A DNA stretch of 64,000 nt, taken from Maricaulis sp034659015. Lineage in GTDB: Bacteria; Pseudomonadota; Alphaproteobacteria; Caulobacterales; Maricaulaceae. The DNA is taken from assembly GCA_034659015.1 (NCBI GenBank), contig JAYEGL010000016.1:120932-184931 (forward strand). Reading direction: 5' to 3'. The position numbers were made by a program, and so were the translations under genes. Positions 34,329-42,718 of the stretch are shown one piece after another (position 1 is the stretch's first letter; every line of letters begins with the position of its first letter). The notes below the pieces were generated by a model that worked only from the letters and a program-made list of their open reading frames with translations, did not search any database and had not been told where the DNA came from.

Positions 34329-35594
34329 CTATTTCCCCAGAGCCGCCTTCATCACATCCTTCATCGGCACGTCCGGATTGACGAGATCGTCGACATCCGG
34401 CCTGGCGCGCTGGGCGATCATCATCCTGGCGGCCATGAAACCGTGCGCGTCGTTGACGCAGTCCGCCGCGATCAGCACGCCGTCCTTGAGGTGGAAGAGG
34501 GTGAAGTGGCCCGCGGCCGGATCGGCCGGGCGGCGCTGCAGCGTGGTGTCCTGCTGGCCGATCAGCCCGGCGGTTTGCAGTTTCAGCTCGAACTGGTCGG
34601 ACCAGAACCAGGGCACTTCCGGCCTGGGCGCCGGCTTGCCGGTGATGGCCGCGGCGGCATGTTTGGCCTGGTCCAGGGCGTTGGGCACGGATTCCAGGCG
34701 GATGCGCGTGCCGGTGAGCCAGTTTTGCTGTTCCGCGCAATCGCCGATGGCAAAAACGGACGGATCCGACGTGCGGCATTCCGCATCCACGGCGATGCCG
34801 TTGCCGGTGTCCAGCCCGGCTGCGGCGGCGAGCTCCTGGTTGGGCAGGATGCCGATGCCGACCAGCACGCTGTCGCAGGCAATCTCGCGCCCGTCGGCCA
34901 GCTTAACCGCGCTGACATGCTTGTCGCCGCCGAACAGGCCGCCGCCCTTGCCCTTGAGCGCCTCGACCTGGGCGCCCAGCTCGACCGTCACGCCGCGCGA
35001 GCGGTGGGCATCCAGGTAGAAGGCCGACAGTTCGGGCACGGCGACGCGGGCCAGCAGCCGGTCCATCGCCTCGATCACCACCGGTTCCGCGCCCAGCTTC
35101 TTCGCCACCGAGGCCGCTTCCAGGCCGATATAACCGCCGCCGACGATGGCGATGCGCCTGCCCGGCGCGAAATCCGCCTTCAGCGCGTCGACATCGGCGA
35201 TGGTGCGCAGATAGCGCACACCGTTCAGATCGGCGCCGGGGACGGGCAGGGGGCGCACGCGCGATCCGGTAGCCAGGACGAGATGGGTCCAGGTCTCGGT
35301 TGTGCCGTCGTCGAAGGTGATCGTTTTTGCCGCGCGGTCGATGGCGGTGGCGGTGACGCCGAGGCGCAGATCGACATCCTGTTCCGCCCAGGTTTCCGGC
35401 GGCTGCAGCCAGAGACGGTCCTCGCCGATCTCGCCGGCGAGATAGGTCTTCGAGAGGGGCGGACGCTGATAGGGCGGATGCGGCTCGGCGCCGGCGAGGA
35501 GGATACGGCCCTGCCAGCCATTGCGGCGCAGGCTGGCCGCGCACTGCCCGCCGGCCTGGCCGGCTCCGAGGATGATCACCGTTTCGTCCGTCAC
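34329..35594 (-). CDS. Ferredoxin/rubredoxin-reductase-like FAD oxidoreductase
   Basis: The 421-residue pyridine-nucleotide-disulfide-type flavoprotein has the N-terminal FAD motif VIILGAGQAGGQCAASLR, the NAD(P)H motif IAIVGGGYIGLEAASVAKKLG, the second FAD motif VFAIGDCAE and a C-terminal reductase domain (WFWSDQFELKLQ). It likely reduces a ferredoxin for an oxygenase, but no partner gene is nearby. The GTG at 35594 is chosen for the GGGGAGA upstream; the frame extends 15 codons further. Confidence 0.9.
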   Translation of the reverse strand: MTDETVIILGAGQAGGQCAASLRRNGWQGRILLAGAEPHPPYQRPPLSKTYLAGEIGEDRLWLQPPETWAEQDVDLRLGVTATAIDRAAKTITFDDGTTETWTHLVLATGSRVRPLPVPGADLNGVRYLRTIADVDALKADFAPGRRIAIVGGGYIGLEAASVAKKLGAEPVVIEAMDRLLARVAVPELSAFYLDAHRSRGVTVELGAQVEALKGKGGGLFGGDKHVSAVKLADGREIACDSVLVGIGILPNQELAAAAGLDTGNGIAVDAECRTSDPSVFAIGDCAEQQNWLTGTRIRLESVPNALDQAKHAAAAITGKPAPRPEVPWFWSDQFELKLQTAGLIGQQDTTLQRRPADPAAGHFTLFHLKDGVLIAADCVNDAHGFMAARMMIAQRARPDVDDLVNPDVPMKDVMKAALGK

Positions 35595-35771
35595 GCCTGT
35601 CTCCCCCTGCGTGTGTTTTCTCTCGCGCGTTTCGCGCACGTATCCGACCGCGACATGATGGCGCGTCCCTGCCAGCAGGGCGAGCCGATTCTCAGCCGGT
35701 GCAGCGCCAAGCTGCGGCGGCGCTCTTGCCCCCTCCGCCGATTGCGGTAGTTACCGCGCAGCGGAGGATGC

Positions 35772-36797
35772 ATGGCGTACCATACGAGTACCACCAGTCG
35801 CGCCGTTTCCAACTGGCTGCTGATTGTCGCAGCCCTGGTTGTCGGCATGATCATCGTCGGCGGCACGACGCGGCTGACCGATAGCGGGCTGTCGATCACC
35901 GAGTGGAAGCCGATCTCCGGCGCCATCCCGCCGATCACCCAGGCCGACTGGGAAGAGGAATTCCGCCTCTATCAGCGCACCACCGAGTTCCAGGAGCAGA
36001 ACTCCGCCATGACGCTGGCCGAGTTCGAATTCATCTTCTGGTGGGAATGGGGCCATCGCCAGCTCGGCCGGCTGATCGGCCTGGTGTTTGCCGTGCCCTT
36101 CGTCTTCTTCTGGCTGCGCGGCCATCTCAGCGCCCGGCTCAAGCCGCGTCTCTTCATACTGCTGTGCATGGGCGGTGCGCAGGGTGCGATCGGCTGGTGG
36201 ATGGTCGCCAGCGGGCTGGTCGACCGGCTGGATGTCAGCCAGTACCGGCTCGCCACGCATCTGGGCATGGCCTTTGTCATACTGGGCTATTCGATCTGGC
36301 TGTCGCTGGAGGCGCGTTTCGGGCCTCCGCCGCTGCGGCAGGGCCGGCTGACCGGTGTGTCCTTCGCGCTGCTGGCCCTGGTCTTCGTTCAGATCCTGCT
36401 CGGCGCTTTCGTGGCCGGGCTGGATGCGGGACGCATCTACAACACTTGGCCGCTGATGAATGGCGATCTGGTGCCCGAGAACTATCTGGACGGCATGAGC
36501 TTTTTCCCGGCCATCTTCGAGAGCCACGCGGCCGTGCAGATGCACCATCGCTGGACCGGCTATCTCGTGGCCCTGGCCGTGTTCGCCTATTCGGCCTTGG
36601 TCTGGCGGGAACCGCGGGTCTCGCTGAAACCCTTCATGATTGTCCTGCCGGCCCTGGTGATCGGCCAGATCGCCCTGGGGATCGCCGCCCTGCTGGCCGT
36701 CGTACCGCTGAGCCTGTCGCTCGCCCACCAGCTGGGCGCGGTGCTGCTGTTTGTCGCAACATTGTGCGCTGCCTGGACGGCGCGGCGGGCGGCCTAG
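35772..36797 (+). CDS. ctaA: Heme A synthase (COX15/CtaA family)
   Basis: Oxidises heme O to heme A for cytochrome aa3 oxidase. The 341-residue protein has eight predicted membrane helices. Conserved features are GGTTRLTDSGLSITEWKP and four heme-related histidines in WEWGHRQLGR, ATHLGMA, VQMHHRWTGY and LAHQLGAV. This is the alphaproteobacterial/mitochondrial (type 2) form without the Cys pairs. Single gene. Confidence 0.95.
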   Translation: MAYHTSTTSRAVSNWLLIVAALVVGMIIVGGTTRLTDSGLSITEWKPISGAIPPITQADWEEEFRLYQRTTEFQEQNSAMTLAEFEFIFWWEWGHRQLGRLIGLVFAVPFVFFWLRGHLSARLKPRLFILLCMGGAQGAIGWWMVASGLVDRLDVSQYRLATHLGMAFVILGYSIWLSLEARFGPPPLRQGRLTGVSFALLALVFVQILLGAFVAGLDAGRIYNTWPLMNGDLVPENYLDGMSFFPAIFESHAAVQMHHRWTGYLVALAVFAYSALVWREPRVSLKPFMIVLPALVIGQIALGIAALLAVVPLSLSLAHQLGAVLLFVATLCAAWTARRAA

Positions 36798-36810
36798 ACA
36801 GCGACCAGCC

Positions 36811-37938
36811 CTAGGGTTCGCCCGCGGCGCCGTCCGTCGACTGGATGACGTTGTCGCCGGTGATGACGGCGCGCGCGAAGGCTGCGCGCGAAATCACTTT
36901 CAGCCGGGCGTCCGACTGGTCGAAAATCGCCAGCATGCCGTTGGAATAGGCCGTGAAGCCGTAGTCCGCCGGCGAGACCGTAATGGCGCCGGGCTGGCCG
37001 ATGCCGGGCGTCGACAGTCCGTCGACCACATTGATCGCCTCGCGTGCCTCGAGGGAGCGGGCGTCGAAGCTGCGGATGGTGTCGCCATTGCCGTCCGTGG
37101 CCAGCAGCAGCCGCGTCCCGGAGAATTCGCCCACGGCAATGTCCGAGGCCGGGAAGCTGGCTTCGGCCAGGATGGTGCCGCCGGCGTCGAGGCGGGTCAG
37201 GCCGCCGGCCGGGCTGGTCGTATAGATCTCGTTGTCGAACACGGTGCACTGGCGGGCCGGGGCGGGCAGGGGGAAGCTGCGCATCTGCTCCACCGACAGC
37301 GTGTCGCCGCCGCTGTCGCGCACGCGCCAGATCTCGGCCTCTGCGCCGGTTTCCAGCACGACGAGCTCGACGAAGCCCGGCTCCTCGCGCAGCAGGCAGA
37401 GTCCGGCGACGCCGTCGCCCGTGTCCGGCTGGTCCAGCGGCAGGTCCAGCACGTTCGGCCCGTCTCGCACGATCGCATAGCCGAACACGCTGCCATTGTC
37501 CGGCGACGCCCCGAACACCAGCGGCAGGTCTTCCCCGCGCAGCTGGAAGTCCGGTGCGGCGGCCAGGCCGGTCAGCCGGGCGCCCGCGTGACGCCGCTGC
37601 AGTTCGCCGTCCAGATTGAAGAAGTCCAGACCGCCTTCGCGCGGTGCGGAGATCACGAAACCCAGCGAGGGAGCGTTGCGATCCGGCAGGAAGGCGACCG
37701 CGCCGGCGCCGCCTTCGACACCGGTGAACGCCGCCGTGACGGAAACGTCCAGCGTGTTTTCTTCGGCGAGCGGTTCGGGCGCCTCCGTTTCGCTGTCACC
37801 GGCCTGTCCGCAGGCGGCCAGCGCCAGCAGGCTGCTGCCTAGCGCGAGCGCGCGGACCAGGGACCGCGAACCGCGAAGGTGCGGCCGGGATTGCGTTGCA
37901 CGTTGAAGAACAGGGTCGAACCGTCGGGACTGAAGCAT
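36811..37938 (-). CDS. Phytase-like beta-propeller lipoprotein, degenerate
   Basis: About 375 residues. The hydrophobic stretch LVRALALGSSLLALAAC ends in a lipobox Cys43 if the ATG at 37938 is used. That start overlaps the upstream gene by 100 bases and gives a long N-terminal region; a CTG just before the hydrophobic stretch is the only closer alternative, and no ATG/GTG/TTG exists there. The rest has repeated propeller blades similar to beta-propeller phytases (VAGLCLL..., FDNEIYTTSPAGGLTRLD), but the acidic calcium/phosphate ligands are mostly missing. Probably co-expressed with the PhoX-like gene. Confidence 0.65.
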   Translation of the reverse strand: MLQSRRFDPVLQRATQSRPHLRGSRSLVRALALGSSLLALAACGQAGDSETEAPEPLAEENTLDVSVTAAFTGVEGGAGAVAFLPDRNAPSLGFVISAPREGGLDFFNLDGELQRRHAGARLTGLAAAPDFQLRGEDLPLVFGASPDNGSVFGYAIVRDGPNVLDLPLDQPDTGDGVAGLCLLREEPGFVELVVLETGAEAEIWRVRDSGGDTLSVEQMRSFPLPAPARQCTVFDNEIYTTSPAGGLTRLDAGGTILAEASFPASDIAVGEFSGTRLLLATDGNGDTIRSFDARSLEAREAINVVDGLSTPGIGQPGAITVSPADYGFTAYSNGMLAIFDQSDARLKVISRAAFARAVITGDNVIQSTDGAAGEP

Positions 37939-39254
37939 GGACCACAAATCTCGCTTTTCTCGCCGAGCGCGTCGGCATCGGCATTCCGGCCGATCGTATA
38001 CACGCGGCCCTCGGGCGTCACGCCGCGGATGTACTGATCCTCGTCGCCGTCTTCCACGACGATGAGATCGCCCCAGGGCGCCACGCAGACGTTGTCGCAT
38101 TTCTCCATCACGCGTGCATCGTCCGATTGCACGAAGAGCTGCAGGCGGCCGGGCTGTTCGGATTCGCGGTCCGTGCCTTCAAACGGGCTCGGCTGGTAGC
38201 GGAAGATCTGGCCGATCCGTTCCGGACCGCCATCGGTGCAGGCGAAATAGCACTCGTTCTCGCCCCACCACAGGCCTTCGCCGCGGGTGAACATGGCCGC
38301 ACCCGCCGCATGGCCGCGCTCGGCCAAGTCGTTGTCCGGGTTGTCGACATCGTCCAGATCGACCCATTCCGTCTCCAGCCATGCGCCGACGGCCATGTCA
38401 CTGCCGGTCCAGTTGCGCGTATCCAGACCCGGCCGGCCGCGCACGGCGAGCGCCTGCAGCCGGCCGCCGCGCGCCAGCGCGCCCGGCACGTCGGGGATGT
38501 AGCGGTAGAAGAGCGCCAGGCCGCGCCGGTCCTCGGTCTGGTAGACGCAGCCGGAGGCCGGATCGACCGCGATCGCCTCGTGGCGGAAACGGCCCATGCC
38601 GGTGATCGGCACCGGTGTGACCAGGCCGGTCGCGTCGGCGGGCACTTCAAAACAATAGCCGTGATCGACCCTGGCATCGCCGCCGGCCTGCCATTCGGTC
38701 TCCTCGCAGCTGATCCAGCTGCCCCAGGGCGTGGGGCCGCCGGCGCAATTGTTGATCGTGCCGGCGAGCGACATGTACTGTCCGGTCACGTCGAGCGTCT
38801 CCGGATCGACGACCAGATGGGTGGTTCCGCCCAGATGGGGCGCGCCGTCATCGGTCCAGTCGTGCACCTTGCCGCGGTCGATGAGGTCGAGCCCCGCGGC
38901 ATCGGGACCGAAGGCCGACTTCCCGGTCTCGTCCGGGGTCAGCTCGTGGTTTCTCACCAGCACCCATTTCCCGTCCGCACGGGCAAAGCAGGCCATGCCG
39001 TCGAAGTCGCCCGGCGCGACGAGCCCGTCCGTCATGGCGTCGCCCACCGTGGATAAGACGTCGTAGGAAAAGCCCTCGGGCAGGTCGAACAGGCCGGCCG
39101 GGTCGGGGACGAGATCGCCGAAGCCTTCCACCTCGCTGATCCAGGGCTGGGTGACGCCGTTGGCGCGGGCGCAGCCGGCCAGGGCCGGCAGGCCGGCAAA
39201 GGCGACCGATGTGGCGGTGGCGGATTTCAGGAAATAGCGGCGGGACAGCGACAT
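37839..39254 (-). CDS. PhoX-like Tat-exported protein (DUF839)
   Basis: The 471-residue periplasmic protein has a twin-arginine signal SRRYFLK (4-10) and a possible lipobox LAGC at Cys28. The body matches the PhoX/DUF839 family: VLVRNHELTPDETG, THLVVDPETLDV, NNCAGGPTPWGSWISCEET, MGRFRHEAIAVDP, VYQTEDR, CDNVCVAPWGDLIVVEDG, GPCFSPDGSTLFFNVQ. PhoX enzymes are calcium/iron-dependent phosphatases; activity of this member is not proven. With the downstream phytase-like lipoprotein it suggests phosphorus scavenging. Confidence 0.9.
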   Translation of the reverse strand: MSLSRRYFLKSATATSVAFAGLPALAGCARANGVTQPWISEVEGFGDLVPDPAGLFDLPEGFSYDVLSTVGDAMTDGLVAPGDFDGMACFARADGKWVLVRNHELTPDETGKSAFGPDAAGLDLIDRGKVHDWTDDGAPHLGGTTHLVVDPETLDVTGQYMSLAGTINNCAGGPTPWGSWISCEETEWQAGGDARVDHGYCFEVPADATGLVTPVPITGMGRFRHEAIAVDPASGCVYQTEDRRGLALFYRYIPDVPGALARGGRLQALAVRGRPGLDTRNWTGSDMAVGAWLETEWVDLDDVDNPDNDLAERGHAAGAAMFTRGEGLWWGENECYFACTDGGPERIGQIFRYQPSPFEGTDRESEQPGRLQLFVQSDDARVMEKCDNVCVAPWGDLIVVEDGDEDQYIRGVTPEGRVYTIGRNADADALGEKSEICGPCFSPDGSTLFFNVQRNPGRTFAVRGPWSARSR

Positions 39255-39330
39255 GGAGCACTCCGGATCGGGACGAATTCAGCTTGGCAATACAACGGCT
39301 TCGCGACGAGAAAATGACGGTCCGGGTTTG

Positions 39331-39350
39331 TGCGGTATTATTTAACCGCA
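39331..39350. promoter_or_regulatory. Inverted repeat between the PhoX-like gene and rplM
   Basis: TGCGGT (39331-39336) pairs with ACCGCA (39345-39350) around the AT-rich ATTATTTA. It lies 77 bases upstream of the PhoX-like start and 119 bases upstream of rplM. Possible operator; owner unknown. Confidence 0.35.
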
Positions 39351-39391
39351 TGCACAGGTGTATAAAATTCCACGCGGAATTCGAACATCGC

Positions 39392-39420
39392 TTGACCGGA
39401 CGTGAAATCGCCTCTAAACG
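39392..39420 (+). promoter_or_regulatory. Putative promoter of rplM-rpsI
   Basis: TTGACC (39392-39397) followed at 17 bases by TAAACG (39415-39420), with TCTAAA overlapping; 49 bases before rplM. The -35 is good, the -10 weak. Confidence 0.35.
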
Positions 39421-39468
39421 GCGCGCTCGAATTCAAACCGGGGCCCGAAGGGCAAAGGCGAGAGAGTT

Positions 39469-39933
39469 ATGAAGACCTATTCCGTGAAACCGGCGGATGT
39501 CGAGAAGAAGTGGGTCGTGATCGACGCAGAGGACGCCGTTGTCGGCCGTCTGGCGTCCTATATCGCGATGCGCCTGCGCGGCAAGCACCGTCCGGACTAC
39601 ACCCCCCATGTCGACATGGGCGACAATGTCATCGTCGTGAACGCCGAGAAGGTCGTCTTCACCGGCCGCAAGCGCGACGACAAGCGTTACTACTGGCACA
39701 CCGGCCACCCCGGCGGCATCAAGGAAACCAGCCCGGCGAAACTGCTGGACGGCCGTTTCCCGGAGCGCGTCGTCGAGAAGGCCGTTCAGCGCATGCTGCC
39801 GAAAGACAGCCCGCTGGCCCGTCAGCAGTTCTCGAACCTGCGCGTCTATGCCGGTCCCGACCACAAGCACGAGGCCCAGCAGCCGGAAGTGGTCGACTTC
39901 AAGTCCCTGAACTCCAAGAATACGCGAGGCTGA
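39469..39933 (+). CDS. rplM: 50S ribosomal protein L13
   Basis: The 154-residue protein has KKWVVIDAEDAVVGRLAS, RGKHRPDYTPHVDMGDNVIVVNAEK and RMLPKDSPLARQQFSNLRVYAG. GAGAGAG precedes the ATG. Pairs with rpsI one base downstream, the standard L13-S9 operon. Confidence 0.98.
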   Translation: MKTYSVKPADVEKKWVVIDAEDAVVGRLASYIAMRLRGKHRPDYTPHVDMGDNVIVVNAEKVVFTGRKRDDKRYYWHTGHPGGIKETSPAKLLDGRFPERVVEKAVQRMLPKDSPLARQQFSNLRVYAGPDHKHEAQQPEVVDFKSLNSKNTRG

Positions 39934-39934
39934 T

Positions 39935-40432
39935 ATGAGTGACGAAGCCCGCTCGCTCGAAGACCTTAAGGACGTCATGAAGGATGCCGAAGACGGCGCC
40001 GTCGTGACCGAAGAGTCTGTTCCGGCCGAGCCCAAGATCGACGAACACGGCCGTTCCTATGCCACCGGCAAGCGCAAGAACGCGGTCGCCCGCGTCTGGA
40101 TCAAGCGCGGCAATGGCAAGATCACCGTGAACGGTCAGGACCAGGAAAAATACTTCGCCCGTCCGGTCCTGCGCATGCTGCTCCAGCAGCCGCTGGAAAC
40201 CGCCGAGCGCAAGGACGAGTTCGACATCGTCGCCACCGTCACCGGCGGCGGCCTGTCGGGCCAGGCCGGTGCCGTGCGCCACGGCATCTCCAAGGCGCTG
40301 ACCATGTTCGAACCGGGCCTGCGTCCGGTGCTCAAGGCCAACGGCTTCCTCACCCGCGACAGCCGCGTGGTCGAGCGTAAGAAGTACGGCCGCAAGAAGG
40401 CCCGCCGCAGCTTCCAGTTCTCGAAGCGCTAA
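39935..40432 (+). CDS. rpsI: 30S ribosomal protein S9
   Basis: The 165-residue protein is longer than the usual 130 because of an acidic N-terminal extension (about 1-36), seen in alphaproteobacterial S9. The core has YATGKRKNAVARVWIK, GGGLSGQAGAVRHGISKAL and the basic C-terminal tail KKARRSFQFSKR that reaches the P-site tRNA. Confidence 0.98.
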   Translation: MSDEARSLEDLKDVMKDAEDGAVVTEESVPAEPKIDEHGRSYATGKRKNAVARVWIKRGNGKITVNGQDQEKYFARPVLRMLLQQPLETAERKDEFDIVATVTGGGLSGQAGAVRHGISKALTMFEPGLRPVLKANGFLTRDSRVVERKKYGRKKARRSFQFSKR

Positions 40433-40460
40433 GGCTCTCGGAGCGATCCGATTTCAAGAG

Positions 40461-40491
40461 ACGGGCGGTGCCGCTGGCGCCGCCCGTTTTT
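40461..40491 (+). terminator. Intrinsic terminator after rpsI
   Basis: The 8-bp stem ACGGGCGG/CCGCCCGT (40461-40468 and 40480-40487) with an 11-base, partly paired loop, is followed by a T-run (TTTTT, 40487-40491). It begins 28 bases after the rpsI stop. Confidence 0.85.
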
Positions 40492-40524
40492 CGTTGGGGC
40501 ATCGGGCATTTTTTCACGCACCAA

Positions 40525-40641
40525 ATTTTCCCGGAAGCGCGTCAGCGCTATCCGGGACCGACAAAGCGGCGAGCGAGTTCGGCATTGGCATAGTAGGTCC
40601 CGGCTCTGCAGCCCGCCTTCCGCGGGCCTCCGTCCGGGAAA
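40525..40641. repeat. Dispersed palindromic repeat, ATTTTCCCGG variant
   Basis: Ends ATTTTCCCGG (40525-40534) and CCGGGAAAAT (40632-40641) are exact complements. Inside are GGGACC (40553-40558) and a GGTCCCGG block with CCCGCCTTCCGCGGG, related to the elements at 14710 and 21453. Lies in the 326-base rpsI-lipA gap; apart from this and the terminator I see no gene there. Confidence 0.7.
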
Positions 40642-40758
40642 ATGGAGAAGTTGAGAAAGGGAAACGCTCGCGGGCACACCGCAAGCATCCCGTTTGCGCA
40701 AACCTGCCAGCAGCAGGCTCAACTTGATGGAAACCGCGCACGGGCTTATGTGCTGCAC

Positions 40759-41736
40759 ATGGCCAATCTGATCGACAATACGGAACGTCTTGCCGCCTCC
40801 GAGGCGCGCGCCGCCCGCCACCCGGAAAAGCAGAAGCGCGCGGATACGCCCGTACTGCGCAAGCCGGACTGGATCCGCGTGAAGGCGCCGCTGGGCAAGA
40901 CCTTCTCGGAAACCCAGGACATCGTGAAGAAGGGCGGTCTCGTCACCGTGTGCGAGGAGGCGGGCTGTCCCAATATCGGCGAATGCTGGGAGCAGAAGCA
41001 CGCCACTTTCATGATCCTCGGCGACACCTGCACCCGCGCCTGTTCCTTCTGCAACGTCAAGACCGGCCTGCCGGCCCCCGTCGATCGCGACGAGGCCCGC
41101 CGTGTGGGCGAGGCAACGGCGCAGATGGGGCTCAATCACGTGGTCATCACTTCGGTCGACCGGGACGACCTCGACGATGGCGGGGCGGAGCATTTCGAGG
41201 ACGTGATCAACGCCATCCGCGAACACGCGCCGGGCACGACGATCGAGATCCTCACCCCGGACTTCCTGCGCAAGCCGGGCGCGGCCGAGCGCGTGATCGA
41301 CGCCAGGGCCGACGTGTTCAACCACAATCTTGAGACCGTGCCGCGGCTCTACCTCTCCATCCGCCCGGGCGCGCGCTATTATCATTCGCTGCGCCTGCTG
41401 GAGCGGGTGAAGGAGCGCGATCCCGGCCAGTTCACCAAATCCGGCATCATGGTCGGCCTGGGCGAGACCAAGGAAGAGGTGATGCAGGTGATGGACGACA
41501 TGCGGTCCGCCGGCATCGATTTCCTGACCATCGGCCAGTATCTCCAGCCGACGCGCAAGCATGCGGCCGTCGACCGGTTCGTGACGCCGGAGGAGTTCAA
41601 GGCCTACGAGACGATCGCCCGGGCCAAGGGTTTCCTGATGGTCTCGGCGACGCCGCTGACCCGGTCGAGCTATCATGCCGGCGACGATTTCGCGAAACTG
41701 CGCGAGGCCCGCAACGCCCTTCTGGCGCGCGGCTGA
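40759..41736 (+). CDS. lipA: Lipoyl synthase
   Basis: Radical-SAM enzyme that inserts two sulfurs into octanoyl groups on lipoyl domains, such as those of PdhB and PdhC in this window. About 325 residues, with the auxiliary-cluster motif CEEAGCPNIGEC, the radical-SAM motif CTRACSFC, and the C-terminal RSSYHAGD with the Ser ligand. The ATG at 40759 gives a normal N-terminus (MANLIDNTERLA); a GTG three codons upstream is possible and the ribosome binding site is weak. Confidence 0.97.
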   Translation: MANLIDNTERLAASEARAARHPEKQKRADTPVLRKPDWIRVKAPLGKTFSETQDIVKKGGLVTVCEEAGCPNIGECWEQKHATFMILGDTCTRACSFCNVKTGLPAPVDRDEARRVGEATAQMGLNHVVITSVDRDDLDDGGAEHFEDVINAIREHAPGTTIEILTPDFLRKPGAAERVIDARADVFNHNLETVPRLYLSIRPGARYYHSLRLLERVKERDPGQFTKSGIMVGLGETKEEVMQVMDDMRSAGIDFLTIGQYLQPTRKHAAVDRFVTPEEFKAYETIARAKGFLMVSATPLTRSSYHAGDDFAKLREARNALLARG

Positions 41737-41746
41737 CGGGGCGGAC

Positions 41747-42247
41747 GTGACCGTCGAGACCCGCGAACGCCTGCGGCTTTTCCATGCCCCGGACGATCTG
41801 TTCGATCTGGTCATGGACGTGCGCAGCTATCCGAGTTTCATCGAGCAGATCACGGCGATGCGCGTGCTCAACGAAGCGCGCGACGGCCCGCTGACCGAGC
41901 TCACGGCCGAGGCGCGCGTGCGCTACAAGTTCGTCACCGAGCGTTTCACCTCGCGCGTGATGGCCGATGCCTCGCGCCGGACGATCGATGTGAGTTTCGT
42001 GGCCGGGCCTTTCCGTGTGCTGGAAAACGCCTGGCGCTTTCGTGAGCTCTCGGACGGCTCCACACTGGTGGAATTTTCCATCAAGGCCGCCTTCAAGAAT
42101 CCGATCCTGCAGATGCTGCTGGAGAGCAATCGCGAGCGGGCGGGGCGGGTCCTGGTGCAGAAATTCTCTGCCGAGGCCGAACGGCGCTACAGGCCGGCGG
42201 GCGACAAATCGCTCGACCTATCCGAAGAAATCGACGCCCTGGGATAA
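41747..42247 (+). CDS. Coq10/RatA-type START-domain protein
   Basis: The 166-residue SRPBCC-fold protein (FHAPDDLFDLVMDVRSYPSFI, LTAEARVRYKFVTERFTSRV, VEFSIKAAFKNPILQMLL) is like Coq10, which binds ubiquinone and supports respiration. The E. coli relative RatA was reported as a toxin, but the ubiquinone role is more likely in alphaproteobacteria. GTG start at 41747, 10 bases after lipA, so probably one operon. The 3' end overlaps the convergent pncC by 30 bases. Confidence 0.9.
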   Translation: MTVETRERLRLFHAPDDLFDLVMDVRSYPSFIEQITAMRVLNEARDGPLTELTAEARVRYKFVTERFTSRVMADASRRTIDVSFVAGPFRVLENAWRFRELSDGSTLVEFSIKAAFKNPILQMLLESNRERAGRVLVQKFSAEAERRYRPAGDKSLDLSEEIDALG

Positions 42248-42718
42248 CAGGTCCAGCGCCGTGGCGACGCTGGCCAGGCGCACCGCATCGCGGCCCCGGT
42301 CGCCGAAGCGGTGGACCTGGGCAATGGTCGGGCCGTCCCGGCGGGCGAGGGCGAAATGCACCAGGCCGGCCGGCTTGTGCTCCGATCCGCCCGGACCGGC
42401 CACGCCCGTGATGGCCACCGCAATATCCGCGTTCGAGCGCAGCAGCGCCTCCTCGGCCATGCGCCGGGCGACGGTATCGGACACGGCGCCGTTTGCCTCG
42501 ATCATCCGCGCGGGCACGCCCAGCATCTCGGTCTTGGCGGCGTTGGAATAGGTCACGAAACCACGGTCCACGACATCGGACGACCCGGCGATCTCGGTCA
42601 AAAGGCCGCTGACCAGCCCGCCGGTGCAGCTTTCCGCCGTGGCGATCATCACGCCGGCGGTGCGGGCGCGGTCGAGCAGGGTTTCCGCCTGGTCGAGGAG
42701 GGAGTGGTTGAAGATCAT
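42218..42718 (-). CDS. pncC: CinA C-terminal-type nicotinamide-nucleotide amidase
   Basis: The 166-residue stand-alone CinA C-terminal domain deamidates NMN in NAD recycling. Motifs are ATAESCTGGLVSGLLT (nucleophile Ser), FVTYSNAAKTEMLGV and AITGVAGPGG. The N-terminal CinA domain is absent, which is usual for this type. Its ATG overlaps the ispDF stop (TCATGA), so it is coupled to it. Confidence 0.93.
   Translation of the reverse strand: MIFNHSLLDQAETLLDRARTAGVMIATAESCTGGLVSGLLTEIAGSSDVVDRGFVTYSNAAKTEMLGVPARMIEANGAVSDTVARRMAEEALLRSNADIAVAITGVAGPGGSEHKPAGLVHFALARRDGPTIAQVHRFGDRGRDAVRLASVATALDLLSQGVDFFG

Noticed and set aside
32780..34330. A tRNA-derived attachment site pair bounding the island
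   Set aside because: I looked for a repeat of the tRNA-Pro 3' end (TTCGAATCTCGCCGCTCCG) near 34300 and found only a 7-base chance match (GTCGGAG) to the 5' end. No integrase is present.
41747..42247. Coq10/RatA-like gene as a toxin of a toxin-antitoxin pair
   Set aside because: The RatA toxin name comes from the E. coli homologue. Here there is no antitoxin-like partner and the lipA neighbour fits a housekeeping ubiquinone role.
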